Numbered from the stretch's first letter, positions 1-11,220 are shown. The stretch is DNA of 64,000 nucleotides from Carallia brachiata (GCA_021464245.1 JADCRB010000007.1:5375106-5439105); one strand, 5' to 3'. Notes: generated by a model from the letters alone, not told the origin. Translations and numbers: made by a program.

Positions 1-1885
1 TCAGCACTTGTAAGTTTTGTAGTCTGGTAACCGAACGGGGGAGCATTTGGATCTTTCCATTCCAAGACAAATCAAGATATCTTAAATGCTTCAATTTACT
101 GATAGAAGATGGCACTGTCTCAATGTTCAATTCTTGTAGATCCAACTGCCGTAAACGCTTTAAATTACAAAAAATTGCGTGGCATTGCCGTTCAACTATT
201 TCACACCTTGCATCATCTCTTATTGGTTCTGATTTCAAAAATGTCCGCAGACTTTTTGCTTCAAGCACGAATACTGGAACTTGCCAGGTGTCAAATGAGA
301 TATGTCGAGTCCTTTTACCAATTTCTCCAGAGTTTGAAGTCGACACATAGGCACTTTCAGCTCCAGCTACTAAGGAAGCAAGATCGTGCATTAAGTCATG
401 CATTTTGCAACTTATTATGTTCTCCAACTCACCTTTTCCCACTTCTTGAAAGAAAGACCTCCATAGGAGATTTTTGAAATACTCCCGACCAATATCTTCA
501 AGACACTGACTTGGATCCGATGACTTAACATACCCTTGCGTCATCCAAAGAGCTACCAATGTGTCCACATGGATTTCATGGTCTTTTGGAAACAGTCTAC
601 AATAAGCAAAGCAGTGTTTTAAAGGGGAAGGAAGATGGTCATAACTCAACTTAAGAGTTGCTAGGATACCACTTTCTTCTTGATCCATCATCGCCAGTTC
701 CTTACTTCTGAATGATTCCCATTCACCTATAGTTTCTTTGAAACACATGACACCCCCAATTGCTCTTATTGCCAAGGGAACTCCCCTACACTTTGCCACA
801 ATTTCTTTTCCAATTGTTTCGTGGTTTGGTGTTGGTGGCCCGCACTTTTGTTTAAAGGCCATTTGAGCAAACAAAGACCAAGATTCCTTATCAGATAAAC
901 CCATTACTTCATATTGTGGTTGAGACATAGGGCTTATAATCTGTGCAACCTTTGTAGAACGTGTGGTCACTAGTATTCGGCTTCCTTTTGAACCACCAAC
1001 TAACAAATCTCTTAAGGAATACCATTTCTTAAAGTCTTCGTTCCAAACATCATCTAGTACAAGTAAATACTTTTTCCCATTAATTTCTTTATGAAGAGAC
1101 TCTTTTAACAGATCCATCTGGCTCACGTCAGGTTTTCTTCTAGTTGCAGATTCTAAAATTTTTTCAATTATCTGTTTCACATTGAAATCATCAGAGACAC
1201 AAACCCACATCATTAAATCAAACTGAAACTTCACATTCTCGTCATTATATACAAGTTGAGCCAAAGTTGTCTTTCCCAATCCTCCAATTCCAACTATCGA
1301 AATGACAGACACATTAGTCTCATAGTTTGTTGACAAAAGAAGTTGTATAATCGCATTCTTATCAGCTTCTCTGCCAACAACTATTTCAGGGACAGAGGAG
1401 TGTGTTTCCTCTCTTTTCTCGGCCATCACAGACGTTGACGCGTCATCTGGACGAAGCTGAAAGTTGAACTGCCTCCCAATACCCATAACAGCGTCCAGTC
1501 TCTCTCGAATTGCTTTGACTTTGTGACCCATCTTAAGGCCATATGCAAGCTGGTTAGAACTTGAAAAGAAAAGGCGTACCTCCTTCGTCGCTTTGTTCCC
1601 AGTCATCACTCGTCGCCTCAGAACTTCTGTGGAAAAATCATCCAGCAAGTCATCGGCATCGTACAAGACTTCTTTCAGCTCATCGATCCATTCTTTCGCT
1701 TGGTCATCACCACGTGCCTGCCGGTCTTCTGCATCACGAAGCAGGACCTTGACACCGAGAATTGTGGTGCGCAGCAATTGAATCTCATCTTTGACACCCC
1801 ACCACAGGCCAATCTCTTGAAGAGTAAAGGAACCCAATTTTCCAAGAATCCCCTCTGCAACACTGAATAGTAATCCTTCTGCCAT
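1..1885 (-). CDS. CC-NB-ARC-LRR (CNL) disease resistance protein, N-terminal part
   Basis: Intracellular immune receptor of the plant CNL class, which senses pathogen effectors and switches between ADP and ATP states through its NB-ARC domain. The frame is open from the ATG at 1885 to the window edge (628 codons, no stop), so this is the 5' part of one large exon. Residues 1-130 form the coiled-coil domain, with an acidic DADDLLDDF stretch near residue 80. The P-loop GIGGLGKTT lies near residue 198, kinase-2 LLVLDDVWNE near 275, RNBS-B SRILVTTRS near 305, the GLPLA-equivalent VPLAIRAIGG near 380, the RNBS-D region CFAYCRLFPKDHE near 425 and the MHD motif KMHDLMHDLA near 495. From about residue 560 LRR repeats begin. 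The class looks complete and functional as far as visible. The start fits the usual MAE-type beginning of RGA proteins. The LRR and the stop lie outside the window. Confidence 0.95.
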   Translation of the reverse strand, partial: MAEGLLFSVAEGILGKLGSFTLQEIGLWWGVKDEIQLLRTTILGVKVLLRDAEDRQARGDDQAKEWIDELKEVLYDADDLLDDFSTEVLRRRVMTGNKATKEVRLFFSSSNQLAYGLKMGHKVKAIRERLDAVMGIGRQFNFQLRPDDASTSVMAEKREETHSSVPEIVVGREADKNAIIQLLLSTNYETNVSVISIVGIGGLGKTTLAQLVYNDENVKFQFDLMMWVCVSDDFNVKQIIEKILESATRRKPDVSQMDLLKESLHKEINGKKYLLVLDDVWNEDFKKWYSLRDLLVGGSKGSRILVTTRSTKVAQIISPMSQPQYEVMGLSDKESWSLFAQMAFKQKCGPPTPNHETIGKEIVAKCRGVPLAIRAIGGVMCFKETIGEWESFRSKELAMMDQEESGILATLKLSYDHLPSPLKHCFAYCRLFPKDHEIHVDTLVALWMTQGYVKSSDPSQCLEDIGREYFKNLLWRSFFQEVGKGELENIISCKMHDLMHDLASLVAGAESAYVSTSNSGEIGKRTRHISFDTWQVPVFVLEAKSLRTFLKSEPIRDDARCEIVERQCHAIFCNLKRLRQLDLQELNIETVPSSISKLKHLRYLDLSWNGKIQMLPRSVTRLQNLQVL

Positions 1886-2206
1886 GTGCCCTACTGGGTA
1901 CAAAGTTGAAAAGCAAGGAACTTTTTGTAGCGTTTGAAGTGATTGTAGTAGGCGATCTGAGAGCTTAGGTGCCGGGAGATGTATGTGAGAACTTTTGAGG
2001 ACCAGGGAGGCTTATGTCTCAATGATGAAGATATGTAGACAGAGCAGTCAGAGAATGGTCTTTAATATCGCATATTCGCATCTCAAAATCCAATAAGCGC
2101 CATCCAAATGCTCACATAAAGATACCATTGCGCATACATTACATACATACACACATACATGTGTGCCACCAATGGCCAGATTTTTGCATGGACCGGTCGT
2201 TCAGAT

Positions 2207-2220
2207 GTTGACAAGTCAAC
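2207..2220. promoter_or_regulatory. Palindromic double W-box upstream of the CNL gene
   Basis: The sequence GTTGACAAGTCAAC holds two TTGAC cores facing each other with a 2-bp spacer, about 320 bp upstream of the CNL start codon. TTGAC is the known core of WRKY transcription-factor sites, common in promoters of defence genes. Its role here is inferred from position and sequence only. Confidence 0.45.
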
Positions 2221-2235
2221 TTTTGAGCCAGAGGG

Positions 2236-2310
2236 GAAAATTCAATGAATGGGAAGCTTCAAGGAACAAGCATGTGGCCCACCCACCACGCGTAAGCCAC
2301 CGAACAAAAG
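2236..2310. repeat. Direct repeat copy 1
   Basis: A segment of about 75 bp (AAAATTCAATGAATGGGAAG onward, containing AAGCATGTGGCCCACCC) is repeated with roughly 85% identity at 2551-2630 in the same orientation. A foldback MITE sits between the copies. The pair is a local duplication in the CNL promoter region. Confidence 0.75.
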
Positions 2311-2345
2311 TACAGAAAAATTGATTGATTTACCAAGATAAAAAA

Positions 2346-2515
2346 ATTACACTTTCCGAAAATTTTTAATTCAATTTTTATCAGAATATAATAAATTTTT
2401 TTTTTTATAATTATAATAATATTTTTTTTTTGTTATAAAAATATAATTGTAGTTAAAAAATAAAAATTTATTAGATTCTGATAAAAATAAGACAAAAAAT
2501 TTTTTAAAGTGTAAT
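2346..2515. mobile_element. Foldback MITE with ATTACACTTT ends
   Basis: About 170 bp long. The left arm (ATTACACTTT..., 2346-2400) and the right arm (...AAAGTGTAAT, 2458-2515) are inverted repeats of about 55-60 bp with roughly 80% match, including the shared core TTTTTATCAGAAT.TAATAAA. The centre is a short A/T-only loop. No coding capacity. Such a structure is typical of a non-autonomous DNA transposon (MITE). The superfamily cannot be fixed because no clear target duplication is visible in the A-rich flanks. Confidence 0.75.
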
Positions 2516-2550
2516 AAAATTGGGAATGAATAAAAAAAACGGATTGGGAA

Positions 2551-2630
2551 TGAAAATTCAATGAATAGGAAACTTCAAGAAACAAGCATGTGGCCCACCC
2601 CCAGGCGGTAAGCTACCAATAAAAAAGGAA
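2551..2630. repeat. Direct repeat copy 2
   Basis: Second copy of the 2236-2310 segment, again containing ATTCAATGAATRGGAA and AAGCATGTGGCCCACCC. Its separation from copy 1 (about 315 bp) is largely accounted for by the MITE at 2346-2515. Confidence 0.75.
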
Positions 2631-4199
2631 AGCAATACTGACACAGGCACAAATCTGGATGCCAAAATTGATACATTACCTTTTTTTTCTTTTTCACAAT
2701 ATTGATATATTATAACCAACAGTTTTGTGTTTAAAACAAACGACATAAATTTTATAATAAAATATAAAAATATATTTTAATTATTTTTCACAAAAATTAA
2801 ATAATTTGTTGAGAAAATAAAACCATTGAGTACAAAGCGTCCACTTTTGCTTCTAAAATAGACTCGAAAAGGTGACTATTAATTGATTTGTCAAGATCTG
2901 AACTGTACAGTCAATAAATGATAATGATTTTGACTCTTTTTATTTATTTATTAATTAAAAAAATATATTTAAAATAATATTAAATATTTTATTTTATTTT
3001 AAAATCTAATTTTTAACAAGAAAATATTTTTTTAATTTTTTTAATACTTTCCTGCTGACTAGTCTCTGACTCAATCCGGACATCTGCCTTTTTAAAAAAT
3101 AAACAGTAAAATTTAAACTTTCACCTTGTTGTCACATCAAGAAAATGACAATCTCGTTACAAAATACTATCAGCTTCATAATACCGAGTAACCTAGATCA
3201 ATGGTGGATCAAAAAAATATTTTTAAGAGAGATGAATTTTGTATATACACATATAATAATAAAAATTAATATATTATAATAATAAAAAGTTAAATCAATT
3301 AGTATGAATAATAGATACTATAATCATATCATGTAAATTTTAATATTTTAAATTTTTTTATTTGTATTTAATCAAATAATTAATTTTTTTATATAAGTAA
3401 TCATTAAAATATTTAGTCATCTATCTTTATGCTAATGTGTAATAAATTTTTTATGATGTTCATTATAAAAAAAATTATTTATTACAACTACTATAAATGA
3501 TAAAATTAAAATTAATTTATAAACAAATACATATTCTTTCCTTTTTTTATAATAGTTATTACTAATAATTTATTTCGTTAAAATATTTTTAGAAAGAACG
3601 ATAATATGAATATCAAAAATTTTATTAAAATAATTTTAAAAATAAGTAAAGATAATTTTAGTAAATACATTATAAGTAGATTGCCAAAGAAATAAAACAA
3701 AAAAAAAAAAGTAAAGAAACCGATTTTTTTGAAAAAGAAGAAAGCGAAGAAGTAAAAAAAAAAAAAAAAAAGTAAGAAACTGATTTCTTTAAAAAAAAAG
3801 TGAAGAAGCATGAAAAGAAAAGACAAGAAGGTAAAGAAGAAACAAAAAGGGTGGAGCCAACAAAAAACAAAAGAAGGCAAGACGCCTAAAAAAAAATTCG
3901 AATGAAGGCTGAGGAACACCAAAAAAAAAAAAAGGAATGAGAAACAAAAAAAAAAAAAAAAAAAGAAGGCGAGAGTGAAAATTTAAGGTACACAGACATT
4001 CGAATTTAGAGCAGTGTAAGTGTCAGACACGTATCAAATATAGACATGTGTTCGACACGCCTCGAACACATGTTAGACATGTTAAGAAGTGTCCAATCAA
4101 AAAATTTGAAAAAAAAAATCGAATACACATGTCATGACACGAAAAAAAAATATGTCATATAAATTTGAGGATATTTTAATTTTTTTTCTCCAAAAATTT
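2631..4199. other. AT-rich intergenic DNA, A-tracts and GTGTC-type motifs
   Basis: No gene is visible. Around 2940-3030 there is a TTTAAAATAATATTAAATA core of a type that recurs in the window. 3690-3965 is purine-rich with many A runs. 4010-4150 holds repeated GACATGTGTTCGACAC-like words, including an 11-bp perfect inverted repeat ACATGTGTTCG/CGAACACATGT at 4044-4073. These look like remnants of degraded repeats. Confidence 0.6.
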
Positions 4200-4280
4200 T
4201 AAAAAATTGATCCTCCAACGCCACTGCAACCACTACTATTACCACCCCAACAACCATCGTTTCACCAAAACGTTTTAAGG

Positions 4281-4556
4281 ATGACGTTGCTGTGTGCCGC
4301 GTTTAGCAGATTGGGAGAGAAATCCCAGGTGTTTCCCGGTACTGGGAAACTTCAACGGAGCATCATCATCGATCATTATGGGCAGCTCGCATGGATTCCC
4401 CATGTCCAACAACGATTTTGGGTGGGGCCGACCATCAACTTTAACAAATTTGATGGCAAGATCTCGGCCTTTCTTGGGCCATCGGGCAGTGGCAGCGTGG
4501 ACCTGGAGGTAGTTTTGGCTCCCGAAACTATGACTGGGATCGAATCTGGTTATTAG
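4281..4556 (+). pseudogene. BAHD acyltransferase C-terminal fragment (pseudogene)
   Basis: BAHD enzymes transfer acyl groups from CoA thioesters to alcohols or amines in plant secondary metabolism. Their C-terminal signature is DFGWG. Here the frame starting at 4294 reads NPRCFPVLGNFNGA, then GSSHGFPMSNNDFGWGRP. After about 4432 the homologous sequence continues in the frame of 4281 with NKFDGKISAF and SVDLEVVLAPETM, ending at a stop at 4554-4556. So the C-terminal ~80 residues of a BAHD protein are present but split by a frameshift. The HXXXD catalytic half is absent upstream. It resembles the acetyltransferase-like BAHD group with NKFDGKISAF. Non-functional remnant. Confidence 0.85.
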
Positions 4557-5600
4557 TTTATGCAATTTGTGTCTAATTAATACTACCATTTTGAACGACA
4601 CCTACCATTGATTATGTTTAGTTGTGTTTTGGTTGGCTTTGGATGGTTGAGATTTGATTTAAGTCTACGAATACTAAGCATTCTAAGCTTATGACTTTAC
4701 AATGCCAGGTGGCACACTACTTTCCTTTTCTAACTTATTTCGAGTACTTATACGTATATATATAAACACACAAATGTATTTATATTATGTTTGCATCTTA
4801 ATTTTTTAAAATTGACATGTCCCAATATTTATATCTGTGTATGTGTCCGTACAACCTAAATAAAAATCCAACTTGGGGTTTCATGGGGAGGAGCAGACAA
4901 AAAATTAAGGATGGACATGACACCTATCACTAAATTAAGTTTGAAAATTTTAAATATTTTATCTATTAATTATATATAAATTAAAAATTGAGGGTGTGTA
5001 ATTACCTATTCTCATTTTTTTTTTAGATCCACCAATGTCTATAGATATTATGATCCATACATTTACGAATATTTTTTTTTATAAAAAAAAAGAAAAAAAT
5101 AACCTATAATATGGAACTGAGATCAGATCATAGTGTGCGGATTAAGTTGTATGTGTTATATATATAAAATATTGGAATGTGAGGGTTTACCAATCGGCAG
5201 GCTTTGCCTTCTACTTTGACCAAAAAAAAAGAATGTGAAGGTGTATCAGATTCTCTCCCTCTTTTTTTTTTTTTTTTGGCGTTTATTAAAGAACATGTTA
5301 AGTCGCGAGCTACTACACATGAGTAATTTTTTTTATTCTTGTAAATCCACGCCCCTTTATGTATCAGATTTTCATTTTTTGGTTATGTATTCCAATTTTT
5401 ATAAGTCTAAGATCGCCTGGCATCTAACTTTAAGGCTGTCTAATCCGATCCAACTTAGGCAGAACCATATAGATGACAAACATCTCTTAACAGACATTTA
5501 ACGCAGCTGTATTTTTAAAATTTAAACTTAAGATCTCTGATTAAACGACATTAGACTCTACCATCTGTACCAATTCTTACTGATTATCAGATTTTTTAAC
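4557..5600. other. Intergenic DNA, nothing recognised
   Basis: AT-rich sequence with scattered poly(T) tracts, for example 5262-5277. Short open frames here have no recognisable domain and biased low-complexity composition. No RNA gene seen. Confidence 0.6.
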
Positions 5601-5639
5601 AAAAAGGTTCTCGATCATTTCGGCCCATTGGACCACTCC

Positions 5640-6005
5640 GTCTATGTTAGTGATATTATAAACTTAATAACGAAGCTTTGTAGTTCTGCGTGGCTGAACT
5701 GAGCGGGAAGGCTTCAACTCCCTCAAAGGCTTCCAATATTCTAGGCTGCTTTATGTTGACCTCAAACTTCAGGGTACCTTCAGCCGTAGCCCTGGGGCCC
5801 ATTGGGACTAGCAGAAGGCTTACTCGTTTGTGAGACCCAATGATATTTTCGTCCTTTTAAAACTCGGCCAGCGTTGCTGGCTTCCCCATATTTGATGGTG
5901 AAATCGATTATGTATTTGAATAAGTTTCTAGAGATCATTGCGGCATTAAGTTACTCTACATGTCCACCTTCTTGCCATGCTGAATCATCTATAGCCATAA
6001 GCCCA
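5640..6005 (-). pseudogene. Unrecognised decayed coding remnant
   Basis: On the minus strand this stretch is less AT-rich than its surroundings and translates, with frame changes and stops, into protein-like segments such as NLFKYIIDFTIKYG, RVLKGRKYHWV and, in another frame, LKFEVNIKQPRILEAFEGVE ending at a stop near 5662. I do not recognise the family. The mixed frames point to a pseudogene or processed copy rather than an active gene. It could also be an exon of something not recognised. Confidence 0.35.
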
Positions 6006-6044
6006 TAAAGGGATCAATCTGATCATATCAAAGGTTCGTGCAGG

Positions 6045-6066
6045 TAGAGAGAGAGAGAGAGAGAGC
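6045..6066. repeat. (AG)n microsatellite
   Basis: A run of about ten AG dinucleotides just beyond the 3' end of the M50B-like gene on its downstream side. Confidence 0.9.
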
Positions 6067-6444
6067 CTAATATCTCTACAGAAACCATTTGACATTTTAA
6101 CAGATTTTTTTTTTCCTTCATTTTTGTGATCAACCAATCGAGATTCCTATGTAACCCCAAATAAAAAGGGTCAAAAGAATGAAGAAATACATGATAGTGG
6201 CAGAAAGGTCAGATTCTAAGCTCCAGATAAATCAAATGAAAATGCCCTTTTCTAGAGAAGCAAAATCCTGGCCACCGCAGCCTCTGCAACATGTCAATAA
6301 GTATTTGATTCCAACTTCCAATCTGAAAACCTAATAATAAAAGAGCCAAGAGTAACATTTAGACATGACTTGAGTTACCCTTGTCAATGAATTGAAATGC
6401 CGCGAATTGGTTGGCGCAACTTTGTGCAACGTTCAAAACATACC

Positions 6445-9400
6445 TCAAGATAAGATCACGAGGCCAAGATAGATGGATAAACAGAGAAATGTAAATGATA
6501 TCAATCCCCTGCAAATACATAAAGTCATACTGAAGTCAGCAGAGTGAAAACTAATTGTAACCAACAATTAACTTAAAACAATATCCTGATCAAAAAAAAA
6601 AACTTAAAACAGTATCAAACATAACATGCAGATGCTCTTCATATTCAACTGTATATGCTCTTGTTGAAGCTTAAAAGCTCACCAGATAACTCCCCAACTG
6701 GGACCATTACAAGGACATGGGCATACTTCAGCAAATTTCTCAGCATCACTCGAATTGACTCTTCGAGATATTAGATCGTCGTAAATATCTGCAAACCAAT
6801 TGCATTGCCACGGCGTCCATATTTATTATAATTGCATAATTGTAAGCTGATATGAGGAAAGGTTAAACACGTACCGTAAACTGAAAACAAGCTGTTCATT
6901 ACACCTGCAATGGCCAGATGAGATATCAGCATTTTTTTTTTATAATAAAAAAAAAATTATCAGTGGTTATCATATGACAGCAAGTTTGAAAAGATAAGCT
7001 ATGATGAGATAAGCATATACCAAGGAAGAGAATCACATATCGAAGAATCCGTACTTTAGTAAATTCTTGCAAAACCCAAATGATAGCAAGGAAGACAATA
7101 AATCCTGAAAATGGAGTATTTGATTTGAAAAAGGTCAGGATTCATGCCATGACACAAATATAATAGGAAGCCGAGGAGGGGAAATAATAAAAGTACTTAC
7201 CAATACAAAGTCCTCTAAGCGTCCACTGCTCAAAAAGAAAAACACTAGAAGTGAGAGTCTGAAAATTTCAAACTTGGAGACTTTTATGTATATTAACTCT
7301 TCTGTACTGAGATAGACACATGATATGTACTTGTTTGAGTTGCTAAAAGTTCTTTTCATAAAAGTAAATAAAATATCTTATCAAAAGAACCATAAAATAG
7401 AGGTAGGAACAAAATGATGATGTAACTTAGTGGATAAAAGAGTTTAGTATTTTAAAGAAATAATTTTCAGCTTTTTATAAGTTAGGCTTTACGGGATTTT
7501 CATTCAAAGCCAAATACTCTCAAATAATATCATTTTATTCTTAAATTGCTGCTATTTATTAAAGCTCTTTAGAAGGGAAAAAAGAAAGAACAACACTAAT
7601 TAGTAGGAACAAAATCTTAGTGATCCCTAGGAATTTAACACGGTATTTCAATCACTCTAAAAAAAAAAACCAAAAGTCTGTAAGGCATCATATTTCCAGC
7701 ATATAATATCAACCCATCCTCTGTTGCTATCTTACATTTTTGGCAACAAAGAGCACAATTAGCAAAGCAAGAGCAAAACAACCAGCAGCTATCCTTGCAG
7801 TAAGGAGATTTGTAGATGCAAGTACCAAAACCATTCCCCAAAATGATGAACCAAGATCTGGAAACAAAAAGAACTGTACGCCAATAAAAATCATGAATAA
7901 GCAGTTTGCAGCACTCAGCTTATCTAGAGACTTATATATAATATAAATTACACATCATGGAATCTTGCAATATGTATGCAGTGAAATATTAAGTGCACTA
8001 GAAACATGAAGTAAGCTTTTCGTTAGTAGCTCTACGGCACTTCCCCTGAACTAAAGCTCAGCATTGTCAAACAGAGATTTGAAACAAAACTAGAAAACTT
8101 TGGGAAACTTACCTCACGAGTAGCCAATACCCATAGAACTTATGGAAATAACAAATTGGGTATGTGGGCAAGTAGAGGTTTGGATAGTGTTGGAAAGCCT
8201 TTCATGTTCAAAGTAAATGGGTAAAAAAGATTGAGCCAACAATAACAGGAGTCAGAAGAACAGCAAAGAGCCAGAGGACACGTTACATGTCTCTAAGATA
8301 ATGACTTCATCTAAGCATGCAAAGCACATTGTTTTTGTCCAACCAATGCATAGATATTTCAGCATACATAGACAAAAGAGTGCCCCATGCCTAGCCCTAT
8401 TTATATCCCAAGCGAAAAAAAGGGGGAGAAAAGATCAAAGGCGGAAAAGAATTACATCCTGCAGGCAGTATCACCCAGTACACACCACCACGGGTATGCG
8501 TCACCCCACCTTCATTTGCATGAACCTGCATCCCTTCCACCTGCATAATTTGGTATTAAGCAATCAAAGAAGCCAAGGGGGCAATAGACAAACGATGCTA
8601 CACCGTAACAAATGTTTGATGACTTCAATTGAATGTAACGGGTTGGATTTTCCCAAAACAATTTAAAAGAAATTTTACTCCATTACATTCTATCATGCTT
8701 ATTTATACCTACAGAATGAATGATAGAATGAACGTACCTACACTACTAAATTGACAGAATGTAAATTCCCTTCTCCTGTCAATGTCATAAAAAAGGAAAG
8801 CAAAGAGCTTCTTACCTGACCACAAGTGAGTTTACAGGCAACTGCATGGCTTGCTTCATGTAAAAATACAGCAATGAGCTTGAAAGGTGTCATCACAAAA
8901 GTCCTCCATAGCTACATTAATTAAAAAACATTTCAGTGCCAAAAGACAAGTTGAGCGGAGGAAGTCTGGCACGCTAGTCTATGAGGACACACAAGCGTGA
9001 ATCACCACAAGTCTAGTGTATCAAATGAAGATACTATAAGAATAGAACCAATAGCCATACTAATAGCATTAGCAGATGTTTACTGATGAACTCAAGGCCA
9101 TGTTAATAATTTTGAACCCGACAGCATGAATACTTCTTGTCACTCTACTATGTCCAACAAAGCTGAGTTATACAATAGGCAGTAATGTGCACGAACCAAT
9201 GTCAAAAGAGCAGCAACAGACAAATGTTTTTTTTTTTGCTTATATCCTACTTCATCATCCTACCTTTACAAAATCAAGCTTGATTTTGCCCTATCTAATT
9301 CTAGTTCTTCTTCTAGTGTTCATGTATCTAATAGGCACAAAGTTTGCAAAGTTGCTGCTATGAATGCAAATGAAACAAGTTTCTGTTTTGTTCAGTTCTT

Positions 9401-10028
9401 CAAAACACTTTAGTCTTCCAATTCCTTGTTTCAAAAATTAACAATAACCACGTAAGTTTCATTAGATTGTGATTGTATCCACATTTTCCTGACACCTTTC
9501 CAACCTATAAAGGATAGCAAACTGCAAAATCGCAATAATTGTGACTCCAATGGTAATCAAAACGGACTGAATCGTCTCGATGACATAATATTAAGTCTTG
9601 ACAATCAGGATCAATGCAACTGAAATTTAATTCAGGACCAGATCTGGTTTCTTACTAATCAAAACAAAAATGCAAGTCAGTTTTAACCTCAGTTCCATCC
9701 AAACCCAGATCCTGTTTCCTACTAAATAAAGCAAATCACGCGCTAGTTAACACAACACACAATAATAATAGCCCAAAATCTACGATCTTTACCACATTGA
9801 ACCAGACCCAGATAGTCAAATTTCTAGACAACCACAAAGACACAGATAAAAGAAAGCAAGCAACTTTAAAAATAAACCTAGTAATATCAAAACATATGCT
9901 CAAAGCCAGAGAAAAAACAGAAAGAGAGAGGGGAATACCAGGAGTATGGCAAGCGAATAGACACCAATAGCGACTAAGAACACCACCTGGTTGTGCTTGC
10001 AACAGTCCTTCAGTTCCCAATTTGGCAT
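6445..10028 (-). CDS. Peptidase M50B-like membrane protein, nine exons
   Basis: A plant protein of the M50B-like peptidase family, related to site-2-type membrane metalloproteases; the exact substrate is unknown to me. Exons on the minus strand: 10028-9939, 8911-8816, 8540-8456, 7857-7736, 7225-7201, 7104-7021, 6904-6875, 6788-6683 and 6508-6445. All introns have GT-AG ends, and the joined frame is open for 233 residues, which is about the family's size. Exon 2 carries HEASH at residues 48-52, the HExxH zinc-binding signature. Several hydrophobic segments follow, for example around YLGSSFWGMVLVLASTNLLT and the C-terminal LISFTFLCLSIYLGLVILS, so it is a multi-pass membrane protein. Exons 5 and 7 are very short (25 and 30 nt). 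The start is preceded by a CT-rich leader. Frame appears intact. Confidence 0.93.
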
Positions 10029-10370
10029 CTTTCTCTCTCTCTCTCTAGCTCCTCTCTCTCTTTTTCTCTGGTTTCTATATACAGGGTTAGTTGGCTGTTT
10101 GGGAGGTAAGAAAGTGAAGAGAATCTTTACGAAGGATCGGAAAGAGGGAGGGAAAGTCTGGGCTGTGTAGAGAAAATCTAGGAAAAGTGGGACGTTTGTT
10201 TTTTGTTTGGTTTGTCTGCACTTTTAGACGTTGAATTTCTTTAGAAAAGTCAAAGATACCATTGGCCAATAGCGTATCAGAGATTCTTTGGTTGGTCGGA
10301 AGAAGACCCAATCTTGATTGGCTGATTTTGCAAGAAACCGTGTTTGTCTTTTCGTTCTGAGGTCTCAAAT
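10029..10370. promoter_or_regulatory. CT-rich leader and promoter side of the M50B-like gene
   Basis: On the + strand 10031-10063 is a CT microsatellite, so the minus-strand transcript would carry a GA-rich 5' leader directly before the ATG at 10028. The ~300 bp beyond contain no recognised gene. A transcription start cannot be placed from sequence alone. Confidence 0.4.
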
Positions 10371-11044
10371 TTAAAATTAATCACATGAATTATATATCTA
10401 TGAATCAAATTGGCATTAGTTTTGTTTAATTTTTTTTCATTTTTCTAAATTAATTTTTATGTCTTGAATTGTAAAAAATTGCACCAAAATTGCACCACAG
10501 TTAATTTTTTTTCTCCCCCCTTAAAACATTAGCATGGCTATCTATGGATTCAAGAGAAGGGAAAACAAAATAATAATAATAATAAACAGTAAATTAATGA
10601 ACGCATTGATCTAGTAAAACAAAAGTCACGAACATATTGAGTTATTGACTGCTAATTTTTCACTTATGCCGATAGAACCCACATAAGATCGATTGCCATG
10701 GAGTTGTTCACACATGCATACTCGTAATAAAAGAGATCATTGTTTTGATAGTTTCAAGTTAAACAATCATTAACAAGATTACGCCAAGTTACTCTTTTGT
10801 AGTTGTTTGTTTTTGTTCGAAAACAAGAGGGACTGCAGCAAAAAAACAACAACAAGGGACAGCTCGTAGATGTTAATGGAGAAGCAGTTTACAAATTACA
10901 GGTTATACAAGAAAGAGTGAGAGATAGTACAAAAGGAAAGAGCACATTAATCTTTAATTCTCAGGTACTATCAAAAGAAAGATCAATTGGTTCAGTTAGT
11001 TTATGTATTCTGCCAAAAAGGAGTCAAGAGGTGACTTCTGTCTT
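10371..11044. other. Intergenic DNA
   Basis: AT-rich spacer. An open frame from 10803 has no recognised domain and runs into the SINE at its 3' end, so I do not call it a gene. Confidence 0.5.
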
Positions 11045-11220
11045 CATCTCTTTTATCCTTTTTTGTTTTTTTTTTTTCTTTTTGGCTATAAGGAGTTTTA
11101 GTGGACATTTGGAGAAGGGCAAGTAAAGTTTAGTGGAATTTGAACCTCTCACTTACTGGTTGAGAAATAATCCCCTCAATTAATTGAGTAAATGTTCGAC
11201 CTCTCATCTTTTTTATCCTA
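11045..11220 (-). mobile_element. tRNA-derived SINE (family A) with target duplication
   Basis: The body 11061-11204 is flanked by a target duplication CATCTCTTTTATCC (from 11045) / CATCTTTTTTATCC (from 11205), one mismatch. A T-rich tract at its left end is the poly(A) tail of a minus-oriented element. On the minus strand the head has a B-box-like AGGTTCAAATTCC sequence after an A-box-like region, as in tRNA-derived SINEs. A related copy lies at 44520-44665. No coding capacity. Confidence 0.75.

Noticed and set aside
109..477. Plus-strand frame of 122 codons at the left edge
   Set aside because: It lies opposite the uninterrupted CNL reading frame and has no domain of its own.
3578..3922. 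Minus-strand phenylalanine-rich frame
   Set aside because: Translation of A/T and purine homopolymer DNA; low complexity only.
10087..10368. Gene upstream of the M50B-like gene
   Set aside because: Minus-strand frame in promoter DNA without domain; composition is not protein-like.
10803..11126. Possible small gene of 107 codons
   Set aside because: No recognised domain, ends inside a SINE and its poly(T) tract.
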